Shown: positions 11,191 to 22,422 of the stretch, piece by piece
Layout: every line of letters starts with the position of its first letter
How positions within the stretch are numbered: position 1 is the first letter of the stretch
Source: Artemia franciscana
Taxonomy: Eukaryota; Arthropoda; Branchiopoda; Anostraca; Artemiidae
Assembly: GCF_032884065.1 (NCBI RefSeq)
Contig: NW_027062616.1
Coordinates: forward strand, 858,488-922,487
DNA: 64,000 nucleotides
Direction: 5' to 3'
Notes under the pieces: generated by a model
What the model saw: the letters and a program-made list of their open reading frames with translations, nothing else
What the model was told of the DNA's origin: nothing
Database searches by the model: none
Position numbers and translations under genes: made by a program

Positions 11191-13336
11191 ACTCTACGAT
11201 TAATGACTAAAACTTTTACACCCTAGTACCTACCCCCACCAGCTCCACCATTTCCCATGCATTACCAAACTCTACCAAGCCGATTTACGTTCTACCATAG
11301 CAAGTCGAGCTCTGCCATGCTCTACTATTTATTACCATGGTCTAAAAAATTATGGGGCTGAATCAAATGTCGCAATGTCTGAGAACAAATGGCTTTTCAT
11401 AGGCAGCGCAATGGCGCTACCCAAGTTAAAAGTGATGTGGGCACTATGTATAATTTATTCATTTATTTATCCATTTTTGTTGTTGCTTTTTTCTGACCAA
11501 GGCACTTCGTACAGAAGGAGTTGTTGTAAAAACTTTGAAAGAAGCTCATTCGGTTGGAAATTGAAAATTCTTGGCCCTTTTAAAGAGTCAAAAATAATTA
11601 GAGGGTGACAGCCCCCCCCCCAAACCCAATTTTTTTGATAGTAATTACGTTCAGCATGGTTGAAAGGCCCAGTAATTATGGTTTTGGGGACGACAAGTCC
11701 CCGCGGCCGTCAGGACAAGGGCTTTAAGTTATACTATTGGCCCATTATTAACATATACATGACATATACAAATAGATGATAAGAATTTCTAATGTCCTTT
11801 TTAAGAGCACATGATCAAATATGACACATGTACACAATAATGTAAAACGTATGTTGTACATAATCAGAATTTCTAGTGCCCTTTTTAAGAGTCAAAAGTG
11901 ATTGGAGGGCAGCCATCCCTCTCCCATCATGCCCTTCATTTTCCAAACCATATCTTGTACAAATAATTGCTCAAACAGGGATAAATCGTTTTACTACACA
12001 GTGAAAAACAATGAGAAAAATTATGGATATTTCGATTACATACATATCGACCTGCACATGCAATCACCTGCAGATAAACACTAGTTCGTCTGCTAATCTG
12101 CTAAGAAAAGAAAGATTTCAGTTTGGTGTCTAGCCACAGCCCAACTGTGCTCATGCTTTGTCTCATTGTCTCATGCTTTGTCACGCTGAGCTCGTGCTCA
12201 GCGCAACGGCACTACCCGAGTAAAAAGCGATGTGTGCACAATGTATTATTTATTTATTCATTTATTTATTTGTTGTTGTTTTTTCTGACCAAGGCACTTC
12301 GTATAGGAGTTGTTGTAAAAACTTTGAAAGAAGCTCCTTCGGTTAGGAATTGACACTTCTTGGCCCTTTTTTAAGAGTCAAAAGTGATTACAGGCCGAGC
12401 AGCCCCCCCCCCAACCCCAAAAATTTTTGAGATAGCCATTGCGTTCGGCATGGTTGAAAGGCATTGTTGTAATAAAGGTTTTGGGGACGACAATTCCCCG
12501 CAGCCTTCAGGACATGGGCTTAAGTTATACTATTTGATCATTATTAACATATACATGAGATACACAAATACATAATCAGGATTTCCAATGTCGTTTTTAA
12601 GAGCACATAATCAAATATGACACATGTATATAATAACGTAAACATATGTTGAACATAATCAGAATTTCTAGTGCCCTTTTAAGAGTCAAAAGTGATCGGA
12701 GAGAAACTAGCCTCCACGCCATACCCTCTTTTCTCCAAATGCATCTGATAGAAATTTGAGATAGAAATTCTGTTCAAACTACCCCATAAATCATAAAATA
12801 AGGCCTTTGAGGTTGATATAACACCCCAGAGCCAGGGGGCAAGGATTAAAAGTTATATCCCTGGGGGATATAAGGTTTTTATGGAAGAGATAGTCATATA
12901 AGCTTTAGAGGAGGCTCATTTGATTGGAAATTAAAAGCTGAGTTCTCTCTTAAGAGTCAAAAGTGATAGGACGGCAACTAGTCCCTCTTTCCCAGGCCCT
13001 ATTTTCCTCAAAGGCATCTGATTGAAGTTTTGACATATTCATTTTGTTCAAAATAGTCCAAAGAACACATAACAATGTCTTCAGGGTTGATACACCCCCC
13101 CCCTCCAGAGCCCAGAGGTAAGGCTTGTAAGCTATGCCCTGGGGTCATAGAAGGTCTTATGGAAGAGTTGGTCCTATAAGGTTTAGAGGAGGCTCATTTG
13201 ATTGGAAATTAGTAGTTTTAGTGCCTTTTTTAGAGTACAAAGTGATTGGAGGGCAGCAAGCTGTCTCAGTCCCTGCCCATTATTTCCTTTCAAACAGGGA
13301 TAAACCTTTTACTAGACAGTGAAATTTACTAGACAG
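11191..13336. repeat. Tandem array of diverged family A-like modules (copy 1)
   Basis: A module of roughly 250-300 bp is iterated about six times (starting near 11,500, 11,870, 12,290, 12,660, 12,900, 13,150). Each carries the ordered blocks GAGGCTCATTTGATTGGAAA, CTAGTGCCCTTTTTAAGAGT, AAAGTGATTGGAGGGCAGC, a GAGATAG/CATT block, and a GGGG..GACGAC.. block. The same order (GGCTCATTCTAACGGAAA, GTTCTAGTGCCCTTTTTAAG, AAATTGGAGGGCA) occurs once per copy in the middle of family A, so this is an amplified central module of a related subfamily. Open frames inside (11,375; 11,902; 12,123; 12,384; 13,134) are repeat-derived. Confidence 0.7.
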
Positions 13337-13560
13337 TGAGTTATTTCCAATGAACTGTTTCCCAGATGCAAGTGACGCAACATTCCATTGTCACGAGGGA
13401 AGGTATTTTCGAACCCGATTGTTATTACACAATTTAGACTAGACTAGTGAATTTATGGATTTTAATTCTTTCAATGCTAGAAAAAAATTTTCTAAGAGTA
13501 GGTGTAGGTTTTTCCTAGCTTCCAATATGCCATAAGTAGTTAGGAGTAAGATAATAATTT
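13337..13560 (+). repeat. Left inverted repeat of the Polinton-like element (copy 1)
   Basis: Matches 57,197-57,420 directly and 61,830-62,050 in reverse complement (blocks GCAAGTGACGCAACATTCC, ACACAATTTAGACTAG, CCTAGCTTCCAATATG). In copy 2 these repeats flank the Polinton-type gene remnants, the position of terminal inverted repeats. In copy 1 the right partner is missing because the element is cut at 14,538. Confidence 0.7.
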
Positions 13561-13795
13561 ATTGTACACAATAAAAAATATACAAATTAAATAAAATATA
13601 TACAAGAATATGGTTTCCTTGTGAGAAATTCAGGAATGCTGGAGAAGAACCCTGTAAATAAAAAGGATATTAATGATTTGTATAAATACAAATGATATTA
13701 AGAAAGCTATTGCGGAAAAGGGGGGTTACATTCTATTTGGCAATCTTGGTAGTTATATTTTGATGGTCGGCAAACAACAGTTTTATCAAACAGTT

Positions 13796-13995
13796 CGTGG
13801 TAACGAACTGTAGTAAGGAGCAGTAAGTTTTTTACGGTTTTAAAATGTAGAGATAAGAGAAAGAGTCAAACTTTAGCGTAAAGAGCGGGGCGTTGAGAAG
13901 GAAAAGCCCCTTTCATATACGGAGTAATTTCTGTTCGTTTTAAGTTTTAATGTCGCTCCTTACTTTCATTTAAAAAACTTGTTTTTTTTATTTAA
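13796..13995 (+). mobile_element. Family A miniature copy, 200 bp
   Basis: Starts TCAAACAGTTCGTGGTAACG directly after A and ends TTTATTTAA directly before T. It keeps only the left stem-loop with GTAAGGAGC and the last arm of the right foldback (GTAAAGAGCGGGGCGTTGAG through GTCGCTCCTTACTTTC). The 1.5-kb interior is absent. It sits between the left inverted repeat and the promoter of the Polinton-like element and is shared with copy 2 (57,644-57,851), so it inserted before the duplication. Confidence 0.8.
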
Positions 13996-14127
13996 TTGAA
14001 AATAGGGTTAGACATATTTTGCAATTGTTGGCATTTCTGCATTCTGATGATCCAATAGGCTATTGGATTTTCCAATCAGAATTGGTAAAATGGGATATCC
14101 CAATATTGCATAATCTGGTGTGAAAGC

Positions 14128-14164
14128 TATAAAAGGCATGGGTTTAAAGGTTATTGCATCAGTT
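14128..14164 (+). promoter_or_regulatory. TATA box and TCAGTT initiator (copy 1)
   Basis: TATAAAA at 14,128-14,134 lies 33 bases before the A of TCAGTT at 14,159-14,164, the arthropod initiator. The ATG of the downstream frame is 44 bases after the initiator A. Copy 2 keeps both elements at identical spacing. In copy 1 the leader has a small upstream ATG-CGA-TAA at 14,175 that copy 2 lacks. Confidence 0.75.
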
Positions 14165-14204
14165 ACAGTTTTGCATGCGATAAGAGAGTTTTAAGTGATT
14201 TATT

Positions 14205-14558
14205 ATGGCAAGTGAAAATTTCAACAGTGGAAGTAGTCACGGTTCTGGATTTTCAGAACCACCGGCGACAGAGATAAGAGTTTCAATCAATGGTAGCAAC
14301 ACACAAACCAGTGTTGACTCGCTAATCCAAAAATTTTTGGATGCTGACGACGATGATTTCTTCTTCCCAGTCGATTTAGATCAACCGGGTCCTTCTAGTC
14401 AGTTCGGAGGGGCTCAATTTGAATTGAATGGTAGCGACACAAAAACCAGCGTCGACTCGCTAATCCAAAAATTTTTTGATGCTGACGACGATGATCTCTT
14501 CTTACCAGTCGATTTAGATAATCTGGGTCCTTCCAAGAGAAAATGTGCCTTATTTTGA
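14205..14558 (+). pseudogene. Truncated first ORF of Polinton-like element (copy 1)
   Basis: Begins MASENFNSGSSHGSG and carries two 46-residue repeats centred on TSVDSLIQKF followed by an acidic DADDDD run. It matches the first 105 or so residues of the 274-residue frame at 58,060. At about 14,538 the frame enters a 5'-truncated family A repeat (GAGAAAATGTGCC) and stops, so everything homologous to PolB is lost. The N-terminal acidic repeat domain resembles nothing I can name; the assignment rests on the longer copy 2. Confidence 0.75.
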
Positions 14559-16055
14559 AAAATAGGGGGAAACAACCCCTAAAAGTCATAGGATTTTAAC
14601 GAAAATTACACCATCGCATTCAGCGCATCAGAGAACCCTATAGAAAAAATTGTCAAGGTCCAATCTACAAAAATGTGGAATTTCATATTTTTTGCCAGAA
14701 GACAGATCAAGGGTGCGTGTTTATTTATTTGTTTGTTGTTGTTGTTTTTTCCCAGGGGTCATCGTATCGACCAAGTGGTCCTAGAGTGTTGCAAGAGGGC
14801 TCATTTTAACGGAAATGAAACGTTATAGTGCCCTTTTTAAGTGACCAAAAAAATTAGAGGGCATGTAGGCCCCCTCCCACGCTCATTTTTATCCCAAAGT
14901 CAACAGATCAAAATTTTGAGAGAGCCATTTTGTTCCGCATAGTCGAAAACCACAGTAACTATGTCTTTGGGGATCTTAATCCCCCACAGTCCCTGGGGGA
15001 GGGGCTGCAAGCTACAAACTTTGACCAATGTTTACATACACTAATGGTTATTGGGAAGTGTACCGACATTTTCAGGGGGATTTTTTTTGGTTTGGGTGTG
15101 GGGTTGAGGGAAGAAGGCTGTGCGGGAGGATCTTTCTTTGGAGGAATATTTCATGGGGGAAGAGAACTTCAATGAAAAGGGCGCAGGATTTTCTAGCATT
15201 ACTATTAAAAAATGCAAATATAAACATGAAAAAGTTTTTTCAATTGAAAGTAAGGAGTAGCATTAAAACTTAAAACGAACAGAGATTATTACGCATATGA
15301 GGGGTTCTAAAAATACTTTAGCATAAAAAGCGAGGTATTCAGGAGGAGATAAATACTTTGCTCTTTATGCTAAAGTATCTTTAGTAATTTCAACTATTTA
15401 TTATACGACCTTTCTGATTCAGGGGCCATTCTTAAAGAATTGGGATAAAACTTAAGATTTAGTGTGAAGAGCGAGGTATTAACGAGGGGACAAACCTCCT
15501 CATATATATAATTAAAAATATAAGAATATGAAAGTTTGTTACGTAAGTTAATTCTAAAGTTACATATATTATTTACTAATAAAAACGTTCGTTAAAAATT
15601 AAAAGTTCTAATTGCCTTTTTAAGTCACTGAAAAATTGGAGGGCAACTAGGCCTCCTTCCCCATACCTTATTTCTTAAAATTGTTTGATCAAAACTAAGA
15701 GAAAGCCATTTGGCCAAAAAAAGAATTTATATGTAAATTTCATTTTAATAATTTATGTTCGGAGAGCCAAAATCAAACATGCATTAATTCAAAAACGTTC
15801 AGAAATTAAATAAAAAAAAACAGAAATTACTCCGAATATGAAATGGATTTTCCCCTCTGCAATCCCTCGCTCTTTACGCTAAAGTTTGACTATTTGCCAC
15901 AATTCTACTTTTTAAAACAATTAAAAACTGTAGCTTAAAGAGCGATGGATTGCGGAGCGGACAATCCATTTCATATACGGAGTAATTTCTGTTCATTTTA
16001 AGTTTTAATGTCACTCCTTATTTTCAGTTAAAAAAACTAGTTTTTATTTATTTAA
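14538..16055 (+). mobile_element. Family A copy, 5'-truncated
   Basis: Joins the family A body at the GAGAAAATTTGCC block and runs through all later blocks: GCCAGAAGAC block, CCCCCACAGTCCCTGG block, mid hairpin (15,250-15,400), and right foldback (about 15,795-16,040). It ends at TTTATTTAA before T at 16,056. The left end and first 200 bp are missing at the junction with the Polinton-like frame, so this edge is a truncation or deletion, not a normal insertion end. Frames at 14,930-15,273 are internal. Confidence 0.8.
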
Positions 16056-16254
16056 TAAAGTATAGGGGCTAGTAGTCAACTCTGAAGTCAATTTGTTATA
16101 AACATATCCCTTCTTAGCAGATCTGTTCAACTTCTTTGCTGGTGCAAAAAGGATGTTATTTGTGGGTGCAACTTTTCTGTTTCAGTGGAACTAACATTGG
16201 GTGGATTAGTACTTTTTAGGTTTATCCAATGCTTATCATTTTCACTTGCTACAA
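16056..16254. other. Unassigned segment between two repeat copies
   Basis: About 200 bp with no match elsewhere in the window. On the minus strand a short open stretch reads through most of it, but I recognise no family. It could be a remnant of the Polinton-like element or host DNA. Confidence 0.4.
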
Positions 16255-16712
16255 TTAAATAATAAAAACAAGTTTTTTTTTTAACTGAGAGTAAGGAGCA
16301 ACATTAAAACTTAAAACAAACAGAAATTAGTCCGTATTTGAAAGGGACTGTTCCCTCCTCATTGGCCTGCTAAAGTTTGGCTCTTTCTCTCAAGTCCATT
16401 TTTTCTAACAGAAAAAATGACTTTAGCAAAAAGAGCTAAAGTCATTTTTTTACCAAGGTTGTTGAGGAGGGAACAACGCCTTTCTTATATGGATTAATTT
16501 CTTTTCGTTTTAAGTTATAATGTTGCTCCTTACTGTCAGTTAAAAAAACTTGTTTTTTTAATTTAATTTCTGAACATTTTTGAATTAATATATGTTTTGA
16601 TTTTGGCTCTCTGCACATGAATAATTAAAAAAAAATTTGCATATTATTCTCTTTTGGCTAAATGGGTTTCTCGTAGTTTTAATCAAGAGATTTTGAGGAA
16701 AAAGGAGCAGGG
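16255..16712 (-). mobile_element. Family A fragment, right end, minus
   Basis: Starts with the reverse of the right end (TTAAAT...AACAAG, then AACTGAGAGTAAGGAGCAAC) after A, contains the complete right foldback (about 16,265-16,560), and continues into the body until about 16,712 (GGAGCAGGG), where similarity stops. Confidence 0.75.
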
Positions 16713-17061
16713 AAGAATTCAAGTCCTATACTTGTAACTAATACTTCAAAACCCTCAAATACCAATCATGGTTGTAGCCGTAGCTGCAACCTAGAAAAGA
16801 ATAAACTACGGCCCATAGTAACAAAAAATTTAACACACTATTTTAAAAAAGTAGCAAGTGAGAAAAAATGGCATTTGCTGCTGATTCAAGGATGGCAATA
16901 TTATCTCTATTAGTCTTAATAGAAAAGGTCATTTCGAAAACAAATGTATGAAAATTTTGAAAAATAGGCTACAACCTACCAAAAAGGCGTTGGAATTGAA
17001 CAGTTGTAGTTAAAATCAATCACTAAGTGTTAAATTAATACTAATTGTCTCTTGTTCGAGA
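16713..17061. other. Unassigned segment
   Basis: About 350 bp unlike the repeats on both sides. No open frame of note, no RNA gene recognised. Confidence 0.4.
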
Positions 17062-18699
17062 TTAAATAAAAAAAACAAGAGAGCCAAGATCAAAACATGC
17101 ATTAATTAACAAACGTCCAGAAATTAAATAAAGTTTGACTCTTTCTCTTAACTCTACTTCTTAAAACAGTAAAACACTTTAGCGTAAAGAGCGGGGCGTT
17201 GAAGAGGAAAAGCCCCTTTCATATACAGAGTAATTTCTGTTCGTTTTAAGTTTTAATGTCGCTCCTTACTTTCATTTAAAAAAACTTGTTTTTTTATTTA
17301 ATTTCTGGATGTTTGTTAATTAGTGCATGTTTTGATCTTGGCTCTCTTCACATAAATAATTAAAACGAAATTTGCATATTAATTTTTTTTTGGCTAAATG
17401 GCTTTCTCATAGTTTTAATCGGAATATTTTGAGAAAAAAGAAGAGAGGGAGGAAGCCTAGTTGCCCTCAAATTTTTTGATTACTTAAAAAGGCAACTAGA
17501 ACTTCTAATTTTTTTGCGAACATTTTCATTAGTAAAAAAATATACGTAATATACGAATTAACTTACGTAACGAACTTCTATATTTGTATGTTTTTATTGC
17601 GTATATGAGGGAGTTCACCCCTCGTCAATACCTCGCTCTTTACATTAAAGCTTAAATTCTGTCCCAATTCCTTAAGAATGACCCTTGAATCACAAAAGCC
17701 GTAGAATAAATAGTTGAAATTACTAAAAATACCTTAGAGTAAAGAGCGAGGTGTTACGAGGAGGTAAACCCCTCAAATGCGCAGTAATTTCTGCTCGTTT
17801 TAAGTTTTAATGCTGCTCCTCACTTTCAGTAGAAAAAAATTTCATATTTATTTTTTATGGTTTTTTTAAATAATACTAACAAATCCTGCGCCCTCTTCAA
17901 TGAAAGTCTCTTCCCCCATGATAAGTTTTTCCATGGAAAGATCCTCCCATGTAACCCCCCCCCTCAACTCTTCCTCCCAAACCAAAAAAAAATCCCCTGA
18001 AAACGTCCGTACACTTCCCAGTAACCATTACTACATGTAAACACAGGTCAAAGTTTGTTACTTGCAACCTCTCCCACGGGGACTGCGGGAAAGTAAGTCG
18101 TCCCCAAAGACATATTTATTAGATTTTTCGACTATGGTAAATAAAATGGCTATCTCAGAATTTTGATCCGGTGACTTTGGGGAAAAATGAGCGTAGGAGG
18201 GGGCCTAGGTGTCCTCCAATTTTATTGGTTACCTAAAAAGGGCACTAGAACTTTCAATTTCTGTGAGAATGGGCCCTCTTGCGACATTCTAGGACCAATG
18301 GGTCGATACAATCACCCCTGGGAAAAAAACAACAAATAAACACGCATCCGTGATTTGTCTTCTGGCAAAAAATGCGAAATTCCACATTTTTGTAGATAGG
18401 AGCATGAAACTTCTACAATAAGGTTCTCTGATACGTTGAATCTGATGGTGTTATTTTCGTTAAGATTGTATGACTTTTAGGGGGTGTTTACCCCTATTTT
18501 ATAAAATGAGGCAAATTTTCTCAGGCTTTTAACTTCTGATAGGTAAGACTAATCTTGATGACAGTTATATATCTAAAATCAGCATGAAAATGCGATTTTG
18601 TTGATGTAACTATTGGTATCAAAATTTCATTTTTTAGAGTTTCGGTTACTATTGAGCCGGGTCGCTCCTTACTACAGTTCGCTACCACGAACTGTTTGA
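17062..18699 (-). mobile_element. Family A copy, near full length, minus
   Basis: The left end is at 18,699 (reverse of A|TCAAACAGTTCGTGGTAGCG) and the right end at 17,062 (reverse of TTTATTTAA|T). The right foldback is rearranged at 17,080-17,140, where a piece of the body (GAGAGCCAAGATC block) replaces part of the first arm. The mid hairpin and body blocks are otherwise in order. No coding capacity. Confidence 0.8.
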
Positions 18700-19689
18700 T
18701 CACTGGTTTGAAGAGGTGAAAAATATTCTACTTGTGAAGCTAGCTTGGTCCTCTTTACCGCCATCTAATTATGCTTCTCAAATACTACAAACGACCAAAT
18801 ATTTCTTCGATTCTGTAATTCAGATAGAAGATGATAGGAAAATTTTGACCTTAATCAGGTTTTCTTCTAGAGGAGGTTGGGGGTTGAGAAAATCTAAAAA
18901 ATTCACAAACAGCCAAATTAAGTCAAATATAAAAAGAAGTATTATAAATTCTTAAGATTTTTTTGGGATCTCCAATCCAGCATGCTTTGAAAGTGTAACA
19001 AAGTATTCAAACGACTAATTTATACAAATACAAAACTTTTAATAAGGAGGTACCTCTTGGGAAACTTATGAAAGGAGTTTGTCACTAAATCTTGTACTTA
19101 AATTGTTATACTTAAAGTTTTATGCTCTGTAATTTGTAGAAGCATATTTTTTAAGCCGAAAAAACTAGCTTCAAGAAATGTTTTTTTCACTCCTCCCCAC
19201 TGGAATATTCCACTAAGTTTTTCCTTTGAAATTACTTGTTTGCATATTGCTATTCCATTTCAAATTCTTATTTGCCATATTGAAAGAATATTTAATGTTC
19301 TGTTTATTGTTTTTTCATTGTTAAGCTGAAACACAGAGAGAAGATAATAATAAGACTTGTGCGGAAGACTGCATGCTGCCAACTGATATCCCAAGGAGTA
19401 CAGGTTTCAGTTTGTTTCCCATTTCCAGTCCCATGCCCTATGAAAACATAATGGTACATAATATATTAAAATTTTATTTCAACCCTGTTATGGTAAACCT
19501 CATATATATAACGTAAATAAACATTATAAGCTCTCTTTTTGAAAAATCTCCTTATGAAAGACATTAATTGACTCTCTTTTCAAGTTCGAACTCATAGGAA
19601 TTTATTTTATCATAGCTTTGCGTTACTTTAAAAAAATACATATGATGAAAACGATGTGGTAAAACGTTGTTTTAGAAGAGTGCTTTTAC
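18700..19689. other. Non-repeat sequence, no gene recognised
   Basis: About 1 kb without family A blocks. The frame 18,716-18,955 has no recognisable family. A pyrimidine-rich stretch ending TTGTTAAG at about 19,326, followed by about 80 open bases and ACAG/GTTTCAG near 19,405, could be a small exon, but nothing supports it beyond the splice-like ends. Confidence 0.4.
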
Positions 19690-21720
19690 ATCAGCATTGG
19701 CAACTGAACTTTGGCACTGGCAACTGAGCCATTGGGTGAATGCAAGATCGATTTGCTGTGTATTAAAGAGGTCTGCAGACAGTGTAATCTTTAAGTACAC
19801 ATTATCAATACCATCTTAATTAGTCTTTTGGCCACACTGATTAGGCCACACTGATTGGGTGAGTACAAGATTGATTTCAGTTTTAGAATTGCTCTGTATT
19901 AAAGAGGTCTCTAAGACAGTGTAAGCTTTAAGTACACATTATCAATACCATCTTAATTAGTCTTTCGGCCACACTGATTCGGCCAAACTGATTGGGTGAG
20001 TGCAAGATCAATTTCAGTTTTAGAATTGCTCTGTATTAAAGAGGTCTTCAAAACAGCGTAAGCTTTAAGTACACATTATCAATACCATCTTAATTAGTCT
20101 TTTGGACACACTGATTAGACCACACTGATTGGGTGAGTACAAGATTGATTTCAGTTTTAGAATTGCTCTGTATTAAAGAGGTCTCTAAGACAGTGTAAGC
20201 TTTAAGTACACATTATCAATACCATCTTAATTAGTCTTTCGGCCACACTGATTCGGCCAAACTGATTGGGTGAGTGCAAGATCAATTTCAGTTTTAGAAT
20301 TGCTCTGTATTAAAGAGGTCTTCAAAACAGCGTAAGCTTTAAGTACACATTATCAATACCATCTTAATTAGTCTTTTGGACACACTGATTAGACCACACT
20401 GATTGGGTGAGTACAAGATTGATTTCAGTTTTAGAATTGCTCTGTATTAAAGAGGTCTCTAAGACAGTGTAAGCTTTAAGTACACATTATCAATACCATC
20501 TTAATTAGTCTTTCGGCCACACTGATTCGGCCAAACTGATTGGGTGAGTGCAAGATCAATTTCAGTTTTAGAATTACTCTGTATTAAAGAGGTCTTCAAA
20601 ACAGCGTAAGCTTTAAGTACACATTATCAATACCATCTTAATTAGTCTTTTGGACACACTGATTAGACCACACTGATTGGGTGAGTACAAGATTGATTTC
20701 AGTTTTAGAATTGCTCTGTATTAAAGAGGTCTCTAAGACAGTGTAAGCTTTAAGTACACATTATCAATACCATCTTAATTAGTCTTTCGGCCACACTGAT
20801 TCGGCCAAACTGATTGGGTGAGTGCAAGATCAATTTCAGTTTTAGAATTACTCTGTATTAAAGAGGTCTTCAAAACAGCGTAAGCTTTAAGTACACATTA
20901 TCAATACCATCTTAATTAGTCTTTTGGACACACTGATTAGGCCACACTGATTGGGTGAGTACAAGATTGATTTCAGTTTTAGAATTGCTCTGTATTAAAG
21001 AGGTCTTCAAAACAGCGTAAGCTTTAATTACACATTATCAATACCATTCTTAATTAGTCTTTTGGCCACACTGATTGGGCGAGTGTAAGTACAAGATCGA
21101 TTTCAGTTTTAGAATTGCTCTGTATTAAAGAGGTCTTCAAAACAGCGTAAGCTTTAAGTACACATTATCAATACCATCTTAATTAGTCTTTTGGACACAC
21201 TGATTAGGCCACACTGATTGGGTGACTACAAGATTGATTTCAGTTTTAGAATTGCTCTGTATTAAAGAGGTCTTCAAAACAGCCTAAGCTTTAAGTACAC
21301 ATTAACAATACCATTCTTAATTAGTCTTTTGGCCACACTGATTGGGCGAGTATAAGTACAAGATCGATTTCAGTTTTAGAATTCCTCTGTATTAAAGAGG
21401 TCTTCAAAACAGCGTAAGCTTTAAGTACACATTATCAATACCATCTTAATTAGTCTTTCGGCCACACTGATTAGGCCAAACTGATTGGGTGAGTGCAAGA
21501 TCAATTTCAGTTTTAGAATTGCTCTGTATTAAGGAAGTCTTCAAAACAGCGTAAGCTTTAATTATACGTTATCAATACCATTCTTAATTAGTCTTTTGGC
21601 CACACTGATTGGGTGAGTGTAAGTACAAGATCGATTTCAGTTTTAGAATTGCTCTGTATTAAAGTGGTATCCAAAACAGCCTAAGCTTTAAGTACACATT
21701 ATCAATAGCACCTTAATTAA
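19690..21720. repeat. Satellite array, 137-bp monomer in 274-bp dimers
   Basis: The block AGTACACATTATCAATACC recurs at 19,794, 19,931, 20,068, 20,205, 20,342 and 20,479, a constant period of 137, for roughly 15 monomers in total. Two monomer types alternate: one with TTCGGCCACACTGATTCGG and TCTTCAAAACAGCG, the other with TTTGGACACACTGATTAGA and TCTCTAAGACAGTG, giving a 274-bp higher-order unit between about 19,930 and 20,950. The distal third (after about 21,000) is less regular, with indels and a GAGTGTAAGTACAAG variant. Edges are degenerate, as expected of an array decaying at its ends. Confidence 0.95.
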
Positions 21721-22422
21721 GTGTTTGTAAAACAAATTTTTCTTATTAAATTGATAATAGCCCAGATACATAAATATCTAAAAAAATGAATATATCATCA
21801 AACTATTGAAAAAATGATTCAATTTTGCATCGTAAGCTTTAAACGGTGCATTTAATGCTATTTTTTCTTATACTACTAAGTCTTACGAGAAGATCAATTG
21901 TAGAGAAATGAAATAAGACGTATTTAAAAACGTTTGATCCGCACTGACTGTTAAAATTAACTTGGTGAGTCCTATTGTGCTTTTTAAAAGGTAGATGGTC
22001 TTTCTACTGCGTCCAAACCTCGGGGATTCAATGATCACAAAGCGTGGTTTAAATGTGAAAATACTCTATGTTGTTACCAAATGTCACTATATTATTACCT
22101 AAGAGAAAAGAGAGTTCACCTGTAAAAGCAATTGTGCCTAAGAAACTTTTCACTTTCTTAACTGGCTTAAAATCACATTAATGAAAAAAAAACAATCAAG
22201 TCTGGTATCCTTACTATGGGGTAAAAATTTGACATAGGACATCAAAGCGTAAAAATACGAAATAATCTTGCTTCCCTTTCTGACAAATACTAAAGGTATA
22301 TTGTGATTGGCTTACAAAAACACATCACAAAAATATGCCAATGGAATTGAAGCGCACTTTTAGACTCGGAAATGTAGAGCAGTAACTTCCCCTTTTCTCT
22401 TTCCTACTGCCATTAAATAAAA
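21721..22422. other. Sequence right of the satellite, no gene seen
   Basis: About 700 bp of AT-rich sequence with no family A blocks, no recognised frame and no RNA gene. Confidence 0.5.

Larger units (their letters stand above)
1..14538. repeat. Large duplicated block, copy 1 (partner 42,361-58,391)
   Basis: Read in order, this block matches 42,361-58,391 in the same orientation at high identity by eye, over coding remnants and gene-free sequence alike. Copy 1 begins at the window edge, so the duplication may extend further left. It ends at 14,538, where copy 1 runs into a 5'-truncated family A repeat while copy 2 continues its open frame. Copy 1 has extra sequence at 6,657-7,330 and about 8,985-9,225. 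It lacks the repeat found at 47,197-48,914 and about 560 bp of tandem modules present near 55,200-55,760. It could be a true segmental duplication, or two haplotypes placed side by side by an assembler. Confidence 0.93.

Noticed and set aside
18716-18955. 79-codon plus-strand frame next to a family A end
   Set aside because: No recognised family, no splice or promoter context, and length expected by chance.
19690-21720. CRISPR-like array
   Set aside because: The monomers are contiguous 137-bp tandem repeats without unique spacers, in a eukaryotic repeat setting.
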